53,356 bases of DNA from Gammaproteobacteria bacterium (GCA_025352045.1 JANXUD010000116.1:1-53356), one strand, 5' to 3'. Shown: positions 22,865-31,925, counted from the first letter of the stretch. Notes: generated by a model not told the origin, from the sequence alone. Program-made: numbers and translations.

Positions 22865-24073
22865 CTAGGGTTGCGCGGACGGGGGATTGCTCAGCTTGAG
22901 CATGCGCGCGTTGGCGCCATCCTCCAGCAGCATCAGCGCGCCATCGGGCGCCTGTTCGATTTCGCGGATGCGCTTGCCCATCGGATAGCGCGCCGCTTCG
23001 CGTGCGCGTTCGCCATCGAGCTGCACGCGGACCAGCGCTTCCGACTTCATGCCTGCGATCAGGGCCTGGCCCCGCCACTGCGGGAATTGCCTACCCGAAT
23101 AGATGATGAAATCGCCCGGCGCGATCACCGGCGTCCAGGCGATCGCGGGAGCGTGGTACTGCCGCGCACTTGCGTGGTTGGGGATCTTGCGGCCGTCGTA
23201 GTGCTCGCCCTCGGACACGCGCGGCCAGCCGTAGTTGTCGCCGCGCGCAAGGACATTGAGTTCGTCCCCGCCCTGCGGACCCATTTCCAGCTCCCACAAG
23301 CGGCCTGCGGCGTCGAAGGCCAGGCCTAGCGGATTGCGGTGGCCGAGGGTCCAGACCTGCGCGGCCACGCCGCCCTGGCTGGCGAAGGGATTGCCGGCGG
23401 CCGGCGTCCCGTCGTCATTCAAGCGCAGGATCTTGCCGAGGTTGCCGCCCATGTCCTGCGCGGGATCGAAATGCTGGCGCTCGCCCGAGCTGATCCACAG
23501 CTTGCCGTCGGCGCCAAACAGCAGCCGGTGGCCGAAATGCCCGCGGCCATCCACTTTCGGTTGCTGGCGCCAGATCACCTGCAGGCCGTCCAGGCGCGCT
23601 CCCGTCGCATCCTCCACCAGGGTCGCGCGCGCGACGGCGGCGCCGCGGGTGTCGTGCTCGCCGGCTTCGACGAAGCTCAGGTACACCAGGTGGTTGTCGG
23701 CGAATTTCGGATGCAGGGCCACGTCGCCCAGCCCGCCCTGGCCGCCGTAGTCCACGGCCGGTACGCCGGCGACGGGAGTTCTTGCACCGGCGCTGTCCAC
23801 CAGCAGCAGGCGGCCCTTTTTTTCCGTGACCAGCATGCGGCCGTCGGGCAGGAAGGCCATCGCCCAGGGTTCGTCGAAGTCGGCGACCTCGGCGATCGCG
23901 AACGGCGGCGAGGCGCTGTCGTCAGGTGACACCACCGCGGTCCAGGCTGCTGCGCCCTCGGGTGCAGCGCCGGGCGTCACGGCGGCTTTCGCCGCGCCGG
24001 TTCCGGCGTCGCTGCCGCAGGCGTCCAGCACGAGTGCACCCAGCAAGAGCAGGCAGGCGGTGCGCAGTGGCAT
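22865..24073 (-). CDS. PQQ-dependent sugar dehydrogenase-like lipoprotein (glucose/sorbosone dehydrogenase fold)
   Basis: A 402-residue six-bladed beta-propeller protein of the soluble aldose dehydrogenase (Asd/YliI) type. It oxidises sugars in the periplasm with PQQ as cofactor. A lipobox L-D-A-C19 with Gly at +2 predicts an outer-membrane lipoprotein. Family motifs: P-W-A-M-A-F-L-P-D-G-R-M-L-V-T-E-K, G-Q-G-G-L-G-D-V-A-L-H-P-x-F (catalytic His region), G-R-G-H-F-G-H-R, W-T-L-G-H-R-N-P-L-G-L-A-F, E-M-G-P-Q-G-G-D-E-L-N and N-Y-G-W-P. ATG 24073 is chosen since it opens on the lipoprotein signal. It diverges from the small membrane protein at 24241. Confidence 0.92.
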   Translation of the reverse strand: MPLRTACLLLLGALVLDACGSDAGTGAAKAAVTPGAAPEGAAAWTAVVSPDDSASPPFAIAEVADFDEPWAMAFLPDGRMLVTEKKGRLLLVDSAGARTPVAGVPAVDYGGQGGLGDVALHPKFADNHLVYLSFVEAGEHDTRGAAVARATLVEDATGARLDGLQVIWRQQPKVDGRGHFGHRLLFGADGKLWISSGERQHFDPAQDMGGNLGKILRLNDDGTPAAGNPFASQGGVAAQVWTLGHRNPLGLAFDAAGRLWELEMGPQGGDELNVLARGDNYGWPRVSEGEHYDGRKIPNHASARQYHAPAIAWTPVIAPGDFIIYSGRQFPQWRGQALIAGMKSEALVRVQLDGERAREAARYPMGKRIREIEQAPDGALMLLEDGANARMLKLSNPPSAQP

Positions 24074-24240
24074 GGCGGCACTCCGACGCGGGCCTCCGAC
24101 GATAGCAGCCGCGCGCCGCGTCGGCGTGAATCGCCGCTGCCGCCGCCCGTCGCAGACCGTCGCAGGCCGTCGACGCGACGGCCGCGCTTGCGGCCTGCGC
24201 GGCCGGGTGCCAAAGTTGGTGACAGGCAACGGAGACTGGC

Positions 24241-24600
24241 ATGGACGCAATGTCGATGGTGCGGGCAGCGTTCTGGATTTTCGGGACCGCCGCGGCTGGT
24301 GGCCTTTTGATGGCTGGCATCCGCCTTGGCGGCAACCGCAATCCGCCCATCGCGATCGCCTACGCGCACGGGTTGCTGGCCGGCGCCGGATTGACCTTGC
24401 TGCTCTACGCGGTCATCGCCGGTGGTATCGGTGGCGTGGTGGCCACCGCGACCTGGATCCTGCTCGCCGCCGCGGCCGGAGGCAGTGCCTTGAACCTGCT
24501 CTACCACTGGCGGCAGCAGCCGTTGCCCAAGGGCCTGATGTTTGGCCACATCGCGCTCGCGCTGGTGGGCGTGGGACTGCTCTACAGCGCGACGTTCTGA
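24241..24600 (+). CDS. Small four-helix membrane protein, unknown function
   Basis: A 119-residue protein, almost all of it membrane. Four predicted helices lie around residues 7-27, 38-60, 62-82 and 97-117, with a conserved-looking G-N-R-N-P-P-I-A-I-A-Y-A-H-G-L-L-A-G-A-G loop between the first two and H-W-R-Q-Q-P-L-P-K-G before the last. It sits 32 bp before msrB, so co-transcription is likely. No function can be assigned. Confidence 0.75.
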   Translation: MDAMSMVRAAFWIFGTAAAGGLLMAGIRLGGNRNPPIAIAYAHGLLAGAGLTLLLYAVIAGGIGGVVATATWILLAAAAGGSALNLLYHWRQQPLPKGLMFGHIALALVGVGLLYSATF

Positions 24601-24632
24601 GTCGCATCGCCGTGGCAAACGAGGGAAACACC

Positions 24633-25094
24633 ATGCCGACATTCGACCTCAGCCCGCCGGGTGCGGAACAGCGCAAGGTCCTGGAACAGGGCCTGTCCGG
24701 CGACGAGCGGCGCGTGCTGCTCGAGCACGGCACCGAAGCAGCCTTCTGCGGCGTGTTCCTGGACAACAAGCTGGACGGCGTCTACTGCTGCCGGCTGTGC
24801 GGCCTGCCGCTGTTCCGCTCCAGCGCCAAGTTCGACTCCGGCACGGGCTGGCCCAGCTTCTTCGCGCCGTACGACGACGCGCACGTGCGCACCATCCGCG
24901 ACACCAGCTACGGCATGATCCGGACCGAGATCGTCTGTGCGCGTTGCGGCAGCCACCTTGGCCACGTTTTTCCCGACGGGCCACCGCCCACCGGGGAGCG
25001 GCACTGCCTAAACTCGGTATCGCTCAGCTTCACCGAAGTGGGCGAGGCGATGCCCGACCTGCTGTCGCGCAACGAGTCCGCGCCCGCGGCATAG
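24633..25094 (+). CDS. msrB: Peptide-methionine (R)-S-oxide reductase MsrB
   Basis: A 153-residue repair enzyme reducing methionine-R-sulfoxide in proteins, usually with thioredoxin. Structural zinc is held by two CxxC pairs, C53-R-L-C56 and C102-A-R-C105. The catalytic Cys125 is in R-H-C-L-N-S-V-S-L-S-F. Also present are the hallmarks F-D-S-G-T-G-W-P-S-F and H-L-G-H-V-F-P-D-G-P. There is no signal peptide, so it is cytoplasmic. The resolving Cys candidate in the N-terminal region (C52 or C43) is less clear. GAGG lies about 8 bases before ATG 24633. Confidence 0.96.
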   Translation: MPTFDLSPPGAEQRKVLEQGLSGDERRVLLEHGTEAAFCGVFLDNKLDGVYCCRLCGLPLFRSSAKFDSGTGWPSFFAPYDDAHVRTIRDTSYGMIRTEIVCARCGSHLGHVFPDGPPPTGERHCLNSVSLSFTEVGEAMPDLLSRNESAPAA

Positions 25095-25139
25095 GCTGCG
25101 CGTTCCGTTCCGCCGGGACGTCGCCGCCGGGGCGCTGGT

Positions 25140-25649
25140 TCAGCGATGCATCGCCAGCGGATCGATGCGGTCCAGCGCCGAGCAGCCCGCCGCGATCAGC
25201 GGGCGTGCCTGCGTCCAGCCCAAGCGGGACTCGCCGCGGATGCGGTCCCAGTGCCGTTCCAGCAAGCGCTCCTGCGCTTCGTCGAAGCTCACGCACAAGG
25301 CGGCATGCGCCGCGAGCGCGATCGCATAGGCCGGACAGGCATCGATCCATTCAAGGGTCGGATGCAGGCGGCGGACCGAGGCGAAATGCGTGTGGCAGAA
25401 CCGGTCGTACGCTGGCGGCACGTCCATTGGCGCGAGCTGCATCCCCCGTCGACCCAGCACGTGCAGTTCGAGCTGGTCCTGGTGTCCGAGCAGCACCGCG
25501 CGGCAATGCGCCAGCCCAGCGAGGTCCACGAACCAGTTGGGGCGGTCCCCGCCACCGGCCTGGGGCGGCAGGCCAGCCGCGCCCACAGCTCGAGGATCGC
25601 GGGCGCGCGGACGTGGCGAGGGAACGAACTGGTGGACGGAGGCGGACAT
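25140..25649 (-). CDS. Hypothetical protein
   Basis: A 169-residue soluble protein, start chosen at ATG 25649 (M-S-A-S-V-H-Q-F-V); the open frame continues 76 codons upstream without conserved character. It has Trp-rich and Cys-bearing helices (P-N-W-F-V-D-L-A-G-L-A-H-C-R-A-V-L-L-G-H; T-L-E-W-I-D-A-C-P-A-Y; L-E-R-H-W-D-R-I-R-G). No signal peptide or known motif. It converges with msrB (45 bp apart). I do not recognise a family. Confidence 0.6.
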   Translation of the reverse strand: MSASVHQFVPSPRPRARDPRAVGAAGLPPQAGGGDRPNWFVDLAGLAHCRAVLLGHQDQLELHVLGRRGMQLAPMDVPPAYDRFCHTHFASVRRLHPTLEWIDACPAYAIALAAHAALCVSFDEAQERLLERHWDRIRGESRLGWTQARPLIAAGCSALDRIDPLAMHR

Positions 25650-25827
25650 GACGGCAATCCTTTGCGCGCGGTCGGTCGCGCTGGCAAACGGCCGCGCGTG
25701 GCTCCAATCTGCCCAAGCATGGTTTAACAGGCACTGAAGCCGGCGCCTGCCGCCATTCAGGCCAGCGCCCTTGCAGACCGGGCGACCGGCGGCCACCATC
25801 GCCGCATCACCGCCGCGAGATTCCACG

Positions 25828-26367
25828 ATGCCCGCCAAGTCCCAGATCGCGCCGCCCCGGGCCAGTCGCCGCGCCATCGCGCTGTCGGTGCTGGTCGCGT
25901 TCGCCCTCCTGCCTGTCGTCGCGACGGCTGCCGCCGGGTCGCATGTGCTCTACAAGTGCGTGGACAGGGCCGGCGTGGTCAGCATCCAGTCGAATGCCTG
26001 TCCTGCGGGCGCCACCACCAGTTGGCGGCGCGACGCCACGCCGGATGCGCCGCCTACCCCCGAGCAGGCAGCGCAGGCCGAGGCCAGGAAGTTGCGCGAC
26101 CAGCAGTCGGTGCGCGAGCTGTCGGCGCAGGTCCAACGCCAGCTCAAGGAAGAACGGGACGGACAGGCCCTTGCACAGAAGGATGCCGATCTCCCGCCGC
26201 CGCCGGCCGCTGCCGCCACGCCCAACCCCGACCTGCAGGCCTGCCAGGACGCGCAGGCCTTCGCCAACCAGGTGCGCGACAAGGATTGGCTTGGCCTGAG
26301 CGAGGAACAGGTGCGACGCCTGTACGCCTGGGTCGCGCAGCAGTGCAAGGTGCCGTCGTCGGGTTGA
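25828..26367 (+). CDS. DUF4124-like exported protein
   Basis: A 179-residue protein with a signal peptide/N-terminal hydrophobic segment (about 15-36, A-L-S-V-L-V-A-F-A-L-L-P-V-V-A-T-A-A-A). A DUF4124-like motif follows: L-Y-K-C-V-D-R-A-G-V-V-S-I-Q-S-N-A-C-P-A-G. A charged Gln/Glu/Arg coiled coil (about 75-120) and a C-terminal C-Q-D-A-Q-A-F ... A-W-V-A-Q-Q-C end it. A second protein of the same build lies at 46709-47338. The family role is unknown; cell-envelope location inferred. Confidence 0.75.
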   Translation: MPAKSQIAPPRASRRAIALSVLVAFALLPVVATAAAGSHVLYKCVDRAGVVSIQSNACPAGATTSWRRDATPDAPPTPEQAAQAEARKLRDQQSVRELSAQVQRQLKEERDGQALAQKDADLPPPPAAAATPNPDLQACQDAQAFANQVRDKDWLGLSEEQVRRLYAWVAQQCKVPSSG

Positions 26368-26419
26368 AGCGCGCCAGCCGACGCGGTGCGCGGCCGACGG
26401 CGCGCGCGCGACCGGAAAC

Positions 26420-27238
26420 TCAGTGCGGGTGGCCGCCCAGCAGCGGATAGGGATTCATCGCCGTGCCCTGCCACCACTTCTTGTCCGGCCCCAGCGCAAA
26501 GATCGCGAAGTGCAGGTGCGGCGCCGACGGATCGGCATTGCCCGTGCTGCCCACGTAGCCGATCAGCTCGCCGCGCTTGAGCAGCTTGCCCTCGACGATG
26601 CCGTCTGCGTAGGCGTCCAGATGCGCGTAGTAATACGCCAGCCGCTCGGACGGATCGAACTGGTACAGCGTGATGCCGCCGGGCTTGCTCAGGAACAGCT
26701 TGGCCACGCGGCCGTCCTCGACCGCGTACACCGGCGTGCCGCGCGGCGCCATGATGTCGATCGCGTCATGGCTGCGGCCGGCGCCGCGGCTCTGCGTGTA
26801 GGTGTCCACCAGTTGCGCGGGCTGCACGCCCGCTACCGGCAACAGCAGGCCCTGGCTTGGCAACGGCGCGCTCGCCGTCCCCATCGCCGTTCCGGCCGCA
26901 CCCGCTTCGGTGCCGGGCAGGGCCGCGGCCGGCTGTGCTGAGGCGGGGCCCGCGGGATCGACGCCATGCATGCCCAGCACGGGCGGGGCAGCAACGGGCG
27001 GAGCGGCCGCTGCCGTCGCCGCTGTCGCGGGGCCCGGCTTTGCGGCGACCGGCGGCGGCCAGGCGGCCGCGTCCATCTCCGACTCCATCCGCACGTTCGC
27101 CGGAATCGGCGGCACGGCGGACGGCGACGTGCGCGCGATGGCCGGCTGCGTAGCTGGCGCGGCGCCATGGCGGTCAACCCATGCCACCGCCACTGCACCG
27201 AGCGCGAGTCCCAGCAGGAAGCTCAGGAACGTTCGCAT
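26420..27238 (-). CDS. M23 family (LytM-type) peptidase
   Basis: A 272-residue envelope protein. An N-terminal hydrophobic anchor (about 4-20, F-L-S-F-L-L-G-L-A-L-G-A-V-A-V-A-W) and a Pro/Ala-rich spacer (25-130) lead to a LytM domain. Zinc ligands are H157 and D161 (S-H-D-A-I-D-I) and the H241-L-H243 motif (P-H-L-H-F-A). These are the residues of active peptidoglycan endopeptidases that cut cross-bridges, so it is probably catalytic rather than an EnvC-type activator. It starts 4 bp after the L,D-transpeptidase stop, forming a peptidoglycan-remodelling pair. Confidence 0.9.
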   Translation of the reverse strand: MRTFLSFLLGLALGAVAVAWVDRHGAAPATQPAIARTSPSAVPPIPANVRMESEMDAAAWPPPVAAKPGPATAATAAAAPPVAAPPVLGMHGVDPAGPASAQPAAALPGTEAGAAGTAMGTASAPLPSQGLLLPVAGVQPAQLVDTYTQSRGAGRSHDAIDIMAPRGTPVYAVEDGRVAKLFLSKPGGITLYQFDPSERLAYYYAHLDAYADGIVEGKLLKRGELIGYVGSTGNADPSAPHLHFAIFALGPDKKWWQGTAMNPYPLLGGHPH

Positions 27239-27242
27239 GCCG

Positions 27243-28382
27243 TCAATCCTGCAGTTGGGCGGTCATGCCGGGCTTGGCATGCCTGGCCAGGATCAGCGCG
27301 TCCCAGTTGGTCAGGCGGATGCAACCGTGCGATTCGGTCTTGCCGATCTTGGACGGCTCGGGCGTGCCGTGGATGCCGTAATGCGGCTTCGACAGGTCCA
27401 CCCAGACCACGCCGACCGGATTGTTGGGGCCGGCCGGGATCTTGGCCTTGCTGTGCGTGGGATTGGCGTCCCAGAACAGCGCGGGGTTGTAGTTGAAGCT
27501 GGGATCGCGGGCGATGCCCTGAATCTTCCAGTTGCCGATCGGCAACGGGTCGTGTTCGCTGCCGGTGGAGGCGGGGAACTGCGCCAGCGTCTTGCCGGCG
27601 GAATCCACCAGCGAGACGGTGTGTTCGGACCTGTCCACCACCACCTTGTCCACCGCGCCGATCGCCGCCGCGTCGGTAACGGCTGGCACCACCAGCGCTT
27701 CGCCGGCCGTGCTGAAGGTCGCAGCCGGATTGAGCTTCTGCAGCAGCTTCGGGCTGGCGTGGAATTTCTCGGCCAGTCCCTCCAGCGCCGAGGTGTAGCC
27801 GAGCGAAGGCAGCTTGGATTTTTCCATCATGTCGGTCGGGATGACCGCGAACGGTCCTGCGACATCAGCGGCAGAGGTCGTGTAGCGCACCAGCACCGGC
27901 GCGCCGTCCTTGTTCAACGCCGCCCAGGTGGCCGCATCCACGCGGCCGGTCACCGGCACGCCGGCGCTGGCCTGGAAGCCGCTGATGGCGCGGCCCATGT
28001 TGCTGCCGAAGGCGCCGTCGATCTCGCCCGGCGCGAAGTTGGCGCGGTCGAGCAGGATCTGCGCGCGCAGTACCGACGCACCCTTCGAAGCGGGACCCAC
28101 GGCGCCGGTGAGGCTGGCATCGTTCGCCGCCTGGTTGGCGGCGGCCTCTGCCGCAGTCGACGCGGGTGCGGCAGGGGTGGCGGCCTGCACTGGCGCAACG
28201 GTTTGCGCCGGCGGAGCGGGCTTCGCGGGCGCGGTGGCGGGCACGGCGGGCACGGCGGGCTTCACCATCGGCGCCTTCGCGACGGGTGGTTCGGCGGCAG
28301 CGGTGGATTGCGCCAAGCTGGCGGGCGCCTGCAGCATCATTCCCGCCGCGAGCACCGCGGATTGCAAATAGTCCCTGCGCAC
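27243..28382 (-). CDS. L,D-transpeptidase with peptidoglycan-binding domain
   Basis: A 379-residue exported protein. Signal peptide 1-25, then a Pro/Ala/Val-rich linker (30-85). A PG_binding_1-like helical domain (about 100-165: A-Q-I-L-L-D-R-A-N-F-A-P-G-E-I-D-G-A-F-G, G-F-Q) follows. A YkuD catalytic domain (about 240-370) has H-G-T-P-E-P and the active-site S-H-G-C354-I-R-L-T-N. Such enzymes form 3-3 cross-links in peptidoglycan or attach lipoproteins to it. The start is GTG 28382 with AAGGAGAGG just upstream. Operon with the M23 peptidase. Confidence 0.92.
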   Translation of the reverse strand: MRRDYLQSAVLAAGMMLQAPASLAQSTAAAEPPVAKAPMVKPAVPAVPATAPAKPAPPAQTVAPVQAATPAAPASTAAEAAANQAANDASLTGAVGPASKGASVLRAQILLDRANFAPGEIDGAFGSNMGRAISGFQASAGVPVTGRVDAATWAALNKDGAPVLVRYTTSAADVAGPFAVIPTDMMEKSKLPSLGYTSALEGLAEKFHASPKLLQKLNPAATFSTAGEALVVPAVTDAAAIGAVDKVVVDRSEHTVSLVDSAGKTLAQFPASTGSEHDPLPIGNWKIQGIARDPSFNYNPALFWDANPTHSKAKIPAGPNNPVGVVWVDLSKPHYGIHGTPEPSKIGKTESHGCIRLTNWDALILARHAKPGMTAQLQD

Positions 28383-28492
28383 TACACCTCTCCTTGGCTA
28401 CCCGGATAGGCTGGACACTACCTGAGCGTTCGTGAACGGCCGCTTGGCCTGCTGAATTTCTGGCAACATGCCGCCGTCCCCCGGAGTCGCCC

Positions 28493-29506
28493 ATGCCCTC
28501 GCCGCGCCCTGCCGTCCGTTTGCCCCTCTTGCTCGCTGCACTGCTTTGCCCGATCGCCCTAGGGGCGCAGGCGGCGGCGCCGATCAAGCTGCCGCTGCCC
28601 TGGACCAAGGGCGCGCAGGTGGCCTATCGCTCCGAGGCCGTGAGCGAGAAGTCGCGCGCCGGCACGCACCAGGAATTGCGCACCACCGAGACGCTGCGCA
28701 TCGAAGTCACCGAGGCCGGCGATGACGGCATCGTGCAGGTCTGGCACAACGACGACCCGGTGGTGGAAGGCAGCGGCGACGCGCCCAACCTGGCGCGCGA
28801 ACTGGCGACCGCGCAGGCGCTGGCGAAGAACGTCGGCGCCATTCCCTACGAGGTGCAACTGAACGCCCGGGGCGAGTTCCAGGGCCTGCGCAACTGGGAG
28901 GCGCTGTCGACGGCCATGCGCGCCGTCCTGTTGCCCGCGCTGGTGGCGCAGGCCCATGAGCGGCCGGAGACCGCCACGATCGACGAAGCGACCCTGCGCG
29001 CCCGGATCGAACCGGTGCTGGTGCGCAACAGCGGCCGCAATGCGACCAATGCCAGCCTCGGCCGCGAGGCCGCGATCTTCAACTACTTCACCGGCGCAGG
29101 CATGACCCCGGGGGAGACCCGCGACTATGACGACAACGTCGCCAGTCCCTGGAGCGGCGACTTGATCCCGACCCACGGCAGTTTCGAGATTGCCGCAGTG
29201 GACAAGCAGGCCGGCACGGTGAGCATCCGCTGGACCCAGGACATGGATCCGGAGAAGGCGCGCGAGGTCGTGATCAGGAACGTGGAGGCGGCGACGGGCA
29301 AGCCGATCCCGCCCGAGGCCCGCGACAAACTGCCGGCTGGCGTGAAACTCAGTGACCGGGCCCTGGTCGTGCTCGACCTCGCCACCGGCCTGCCGCTGTC
29401 GCTGGACCATGTGCGCGAGGTCGAGTTCGGTGGCGGCAGCAGTCGCAACCACTGGACCCTGTCGCGAATTTCCGAACCGGCCGTTCCGCCCGCCGCCACG
29501 CCCTGA
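28493..29506 (+). CDS. Exported protein, unknown function
   Basis: A 337-residue protein with a signal peptide (1-27, L-P-L-L-L-A-A-L-L-C-P-I-A-L-G-A-Q-A). The mature part looks like alternating beta strands (A-Y-R-S-E-A-V-S; R-I-E-V-T-E-A-G-D-D-G-I-V-Q-V-W; G-S-F-E-I-A-A-V-D) with one helical middle section; no cysteines in the mature protein. It stands between two promoter-bearing gaps and is followed by a strong terminator at 29613-29639. No family recognised. Confidence 0.75.
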   Translation: MPSPRPAVRLPLLLAALLCPIALGAQAAAPIKLPLPWTKGAQVAYRSEAVSEKSRAGTHQELRTTETLRIEVTEAGDDGIVQVWHNDDPVVEGSGDAPNLARELATAQALAKNVGAIPYEVQLNARGEFQGLRNWEALSTAMRAVLLPALVAQAHERPETATIDEATLRARIEPVLVRNSGRNATNASLGREAAIFNYFTGAGMTPGETRDYDDNVASPWSGDLIPTHGSFEIAAVDKQAGTVSIRWTQDMDPEKAREVVIRNVEAATGKPIPPEARDKLPAGVKLSDRALVVLDLATGLPLSLDHVREVEFGGGSSRNHWTLSRISEPAVPPAATP

Positions 29507-29612
29507 TGGCGATGGCCGCTCCCGGCGCGCGGCAGCGTTACAAGGGATGGGCAAGCGCGACCCAGAGCGCGCCACCCACGATGCGCACTCGCAACTCCAT
29601 ATTTGAAACGGA

Positions 29613-29639
29613 CAGGCCGGCCCCGCCGGCCTGCTTTTT
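29613..29639 (+). terminator. Intrinsic terminator
   Basis: CAGGCCGG (29613-29620) pairs with CCGGCCTG (29626-29633), followed by CTTTTTG. It ends the exported-protein gene at 28493-29506, 107 bp after its stop. Confidence 0.85.
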
Positions 29640-29717
29640 GTCGGGGGGCCGGGGCTCTTGTCGTGAGCAAGGCGTTTGCGATAGCAATGTCGAGCACTGG
29701 CATGCGGGGAGCCTGGG

Positions 29718-30437
29718 GTGATCGAAATGGTCGGTTTCGACGGCGACGACACGCTCTGGCACAGCGAAGGCTATTACCAGGCCGTGCACGCCGACTTCGA
29801 GCAATTGCTCGGCCGCTACGTCGACCTGTCGGACACGCGCGTGCACGAGCGCCTGCTGGCCACCGAGCGGCGCAACCTTCGCCTGTTCGGCTACGGCGCC
29901 AAGGGCATGACCCTGTCCATGATCGAGACCGCCATCGCGATCACCGGCGCACGCATCGACGCGGCGGGCATCCGCCGCCTGCTCGACCTGGGCAAGGGCG
30001 TGCTGGCGCATCCGGTCGAGCTGCTGCCCGGCATTCGCGACGCGGTCGAGGCGGTCGCCTGCGATTGCCGCGTGGTGCTGGTGACCAAGGGCGATCTGTT
30101 CCACCAGGAGGCCAAGGTGGCGCAATCCGGACTGGGCGACCTGTTCCACCGCATCGAGATCGTGTCCGAGAAGGACGATGCGACTTATCGCCGCCTGCTC
30201 GCCGAATTCGAGCTGCCCGCCGCGCGTTTCGCGATGGTGGGCAATTCCCTGCGTTCCGACATCGAGCCGGTGGTGGCGCTGGGCGGCTGGGGTATCTACA
30301 TGCCCTACCACGTCACCTGGGCGCATGAGCGTGAGTCAGGCATCGATGCCTCGCACGCGCGCGTGCTGCAGGTGGACGCCCCGGCGGCCATCCCGACGGC
30401 CCTGGCACGACTTCAGGCATTGGCGGCCGCGGGCTGA
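29718..30437 (+). CDS. HAD superfamily hydrolase
   Basis: A 239-residue phosphatase-type HAD protein. Motif I is F-D-G-D-D-T-L-W with nucleophile Asp8 and acid/base Asp10. Motif II is V-L-V-T-K-G-D, motif III the Lys in V-S-E-K-D-D, and motif IV G-N-S-L-R-S-D-I (acidic Mg2+ ligand). The helical cap lies between motifs I and II. The substrate is unknown. GTG 29718 is the assumed start; ATG 29727 (M4) would remove three residues without harm to motif I. Confidence 0.9.
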   Translation: MIEMVGFDGDDTLWHSEGYYQAVHADFEQLLGRYVDLSDTRVHERLLATERRNLRLFGYGAKGMTLSMIETAIAITGARIDAAGIRRLLDLGKGVLAHPVELLPGIRDAVEAVACDCRVVLVTKGDLFHQEAKVAQSGLGDLFHRIEIVSEKDDATYRRLLAEFELPAARFAMVGNSLRSDIEPVVALGGWGIYMPYHVTWAHERESGIDASHARVLQVDAPAAIPTALARLQALAAAG

Positions 30438-30525
30438 GCGGGCGAGAATCGCGGGGCGCCCGCACCCGGCACACGCGAACCCGCCTTCCCGCACCCGGCT
30501 TCCCGCACCGACTTCCGGAGTTTCC

Positions 30526-31605
30526 ATGCCCCTGCAGGACAAGGCCGCACGTCGCCGGCGTCGTTGGCGCATTCGCCTCCTGGTCGCCACGACGTTCGCG
30601 ATCGGCCTGTTCGTGTACACACGGCAGTTCCATCCCGAGGCGGAAGCCGTTCCGGCGCAGCGCGCCCAACTCGCGCAGCGTAGCCGCGCCGCCCTGCCGC
30701 CGCGCGTGGATGCCGCCGTGCTGCTCGGCGACCAGGATGCATTGGCCGATCCGTCCATGGAAGGCCGCGGGGTCGGCACGCCGGGCGGTGTGCGCGCGCG
30801 CGATTTCCTGCTGGCGCGCTTCACCCGCATCGGCCTGGCGCCGGCGGCAGGACAGTCGTACGCGCAGCCGTTCCAGTTCGCGCCCGGGCGTGGCATCCGT
30901 TTCTGGCGCAAGGCCTGGTGGCAGGCGCATCCGCCGGTCGCTGGCGTCAACCTGCTGGGACGGATCCCGGGCAGCGCCGAACCAGGCAAGGTGATCGTGG
31001 TCAGTGCGCATTACGACCACCTCGGCATCCGCGACGGCAGGATCTATCCGGGCGCCGACGACAACGCGTCGGGCGTCGCGGCGATGCTGGCGGTGGCGAC
31101 CTGGTTCAAGGCGCATCCGCCGCGGCATACGCTGCTGTTCGCGTCCTTCGACGGCGAGGAGGCGGGGTTGCGCGGTTCGCGGGCCTTCGTCGCCCGGCCG
31201 CCGGTGCCGCTGGCATCGATCGTCGCAAACATCAATTTCGACATGCTCTCCCGCAATCCGCACGGCGAGCTCTTCATGTCGGGCCTGTACGCCAATCCGC
31301 AACTGCAGGCCGTGATCGACCCGGTGCGCGCGCGCGCGGTGCCGACCATCCTCTACGGACACGACCATCCACGCCCGGTCTGGGACGACGACGACTGGAC
31401 CCGGAGCTCCGACCAGGGACCCTTTGCGGGCAAAGGCATTCCCTGGCTGTATTTCGGCGTCGAGGACCACCCCGACTACCATCGCCCCACCGACACCTTC
31501 GCGCGCGTGGACCGCGACTTCTATGTGTCGGTGGCCAACGCCATGGTGGATGTCGTGGCCGCGCTCGATGCCACGCCCGATGCACGGATCGCGCGCGCGC
31601 GATGA
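30526..31605 (+). CDS. M28 family zinc peptidase, membrane-anchored
   Basis: A 359-residue protein. A basic start and one membrane segment (about 17-33) place the catalytic domain outside the cytoplasm. Zinc ligands of the M28 fold: H162 in S-A-H-Y-D-H, bridging D178 in G-A-D-D-N-A-S-G, catalytic/ligand E211-E212 in F-D-G-E-E-A-G-L-R-G-S, D239 in N-I-N-F-D-M, and H319 in Y-H-R-P-T-D-T. It is likely an aminopeptidase. ATG 30526 has CCGGAG eight bases upstream. It overlaps the next small membrane gene by ATGA. Confidence 0.92.
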   Translation: MPLQDKAARRRRRWRIRLLVATTFAIGLFVYTRQFHPEAEAVPAQRAQLAQRSRAALPPRVDAAVLLGDQDALADPSMEGRGVGTPGGVRARDFLLARFTRIGLAPAAGQSYAQPFQFAPGRGIRFWRKAWWQAHPPVAGVNLLGRIPGSAEPGKVIVVSAHYDHLGIRDGRIYPGADDNASGVAAMLAVATWFKAHPPRHTLLFASFDGEEAGLRGSRAFVARPPVPLASIVANINFDMLSRNPHGELFMSGLYANPQLQAVIDPVRARAVPTILYGHDHPRPVWDDDDWTRSSDQGPFAGKGIPWLYFGVEDHPDYHRPTDTFARVDRDFYVSVANAMVDVVAALDATPDARIARAR

Positions 31606-31850
31606 GCCTGGCAGACCTGCCCTGGTGGCTGTTCGCGCTGGCCACCCTGGCCGCCGGGTTGAGTGCGGCCGGCTTTGCCTTCCTCGGCCTTTCGGCGGGC
31701 ACCGCTTATGGCAGCAACTACCACGTGCTCAGCCGGGCGCAGCGGCGGATGGCGAAGCTGCTTTACCTCGGCTCCCTCGTCGCCGCGCTGGCATTCGGGC
31801 TGGCGGCCCTGTGCCTGGGCGCATGGACCCTGCGCATGCTGTTTGGCTGA
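31602..31850 (+). CDS. Small two-helix membrane protein
   Basis: An 82-residue protein with two predicted membrane helices (about 7-27 and 55-79) around a short loop with N-Y-H-V-L-S-R-A-Q-R-R-M. The ATG overlaps the M28 peptidase stop (ATGA), so it is translationally coupled and may help that enzyme. No family recognised. Confidence 0.75.
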   Translation: MSLADLPWWLFALATLAAGLSAAGFAFLGLSAGTAYGSNYHVLSRAQRRMAKLLYLGSLVAALAFGLAALCLGAWTLRMLFG

Positions 31851-31925
31851 GCCCGGCCGACCGCGGTCGCCACCCGGAGCGGGCGACCGCGGCGGCGCCG
31901 GCGTGGCGCCTGGATCGATGCCTGG

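Noticed and set aside
30460-30525. Repeated CCGCACCCGGC-type words before the M28 peptidase gene
   Set aside because: Short, imperfect and consistent with local GC-rich low complexity; no promoter or hairpin logic seen.
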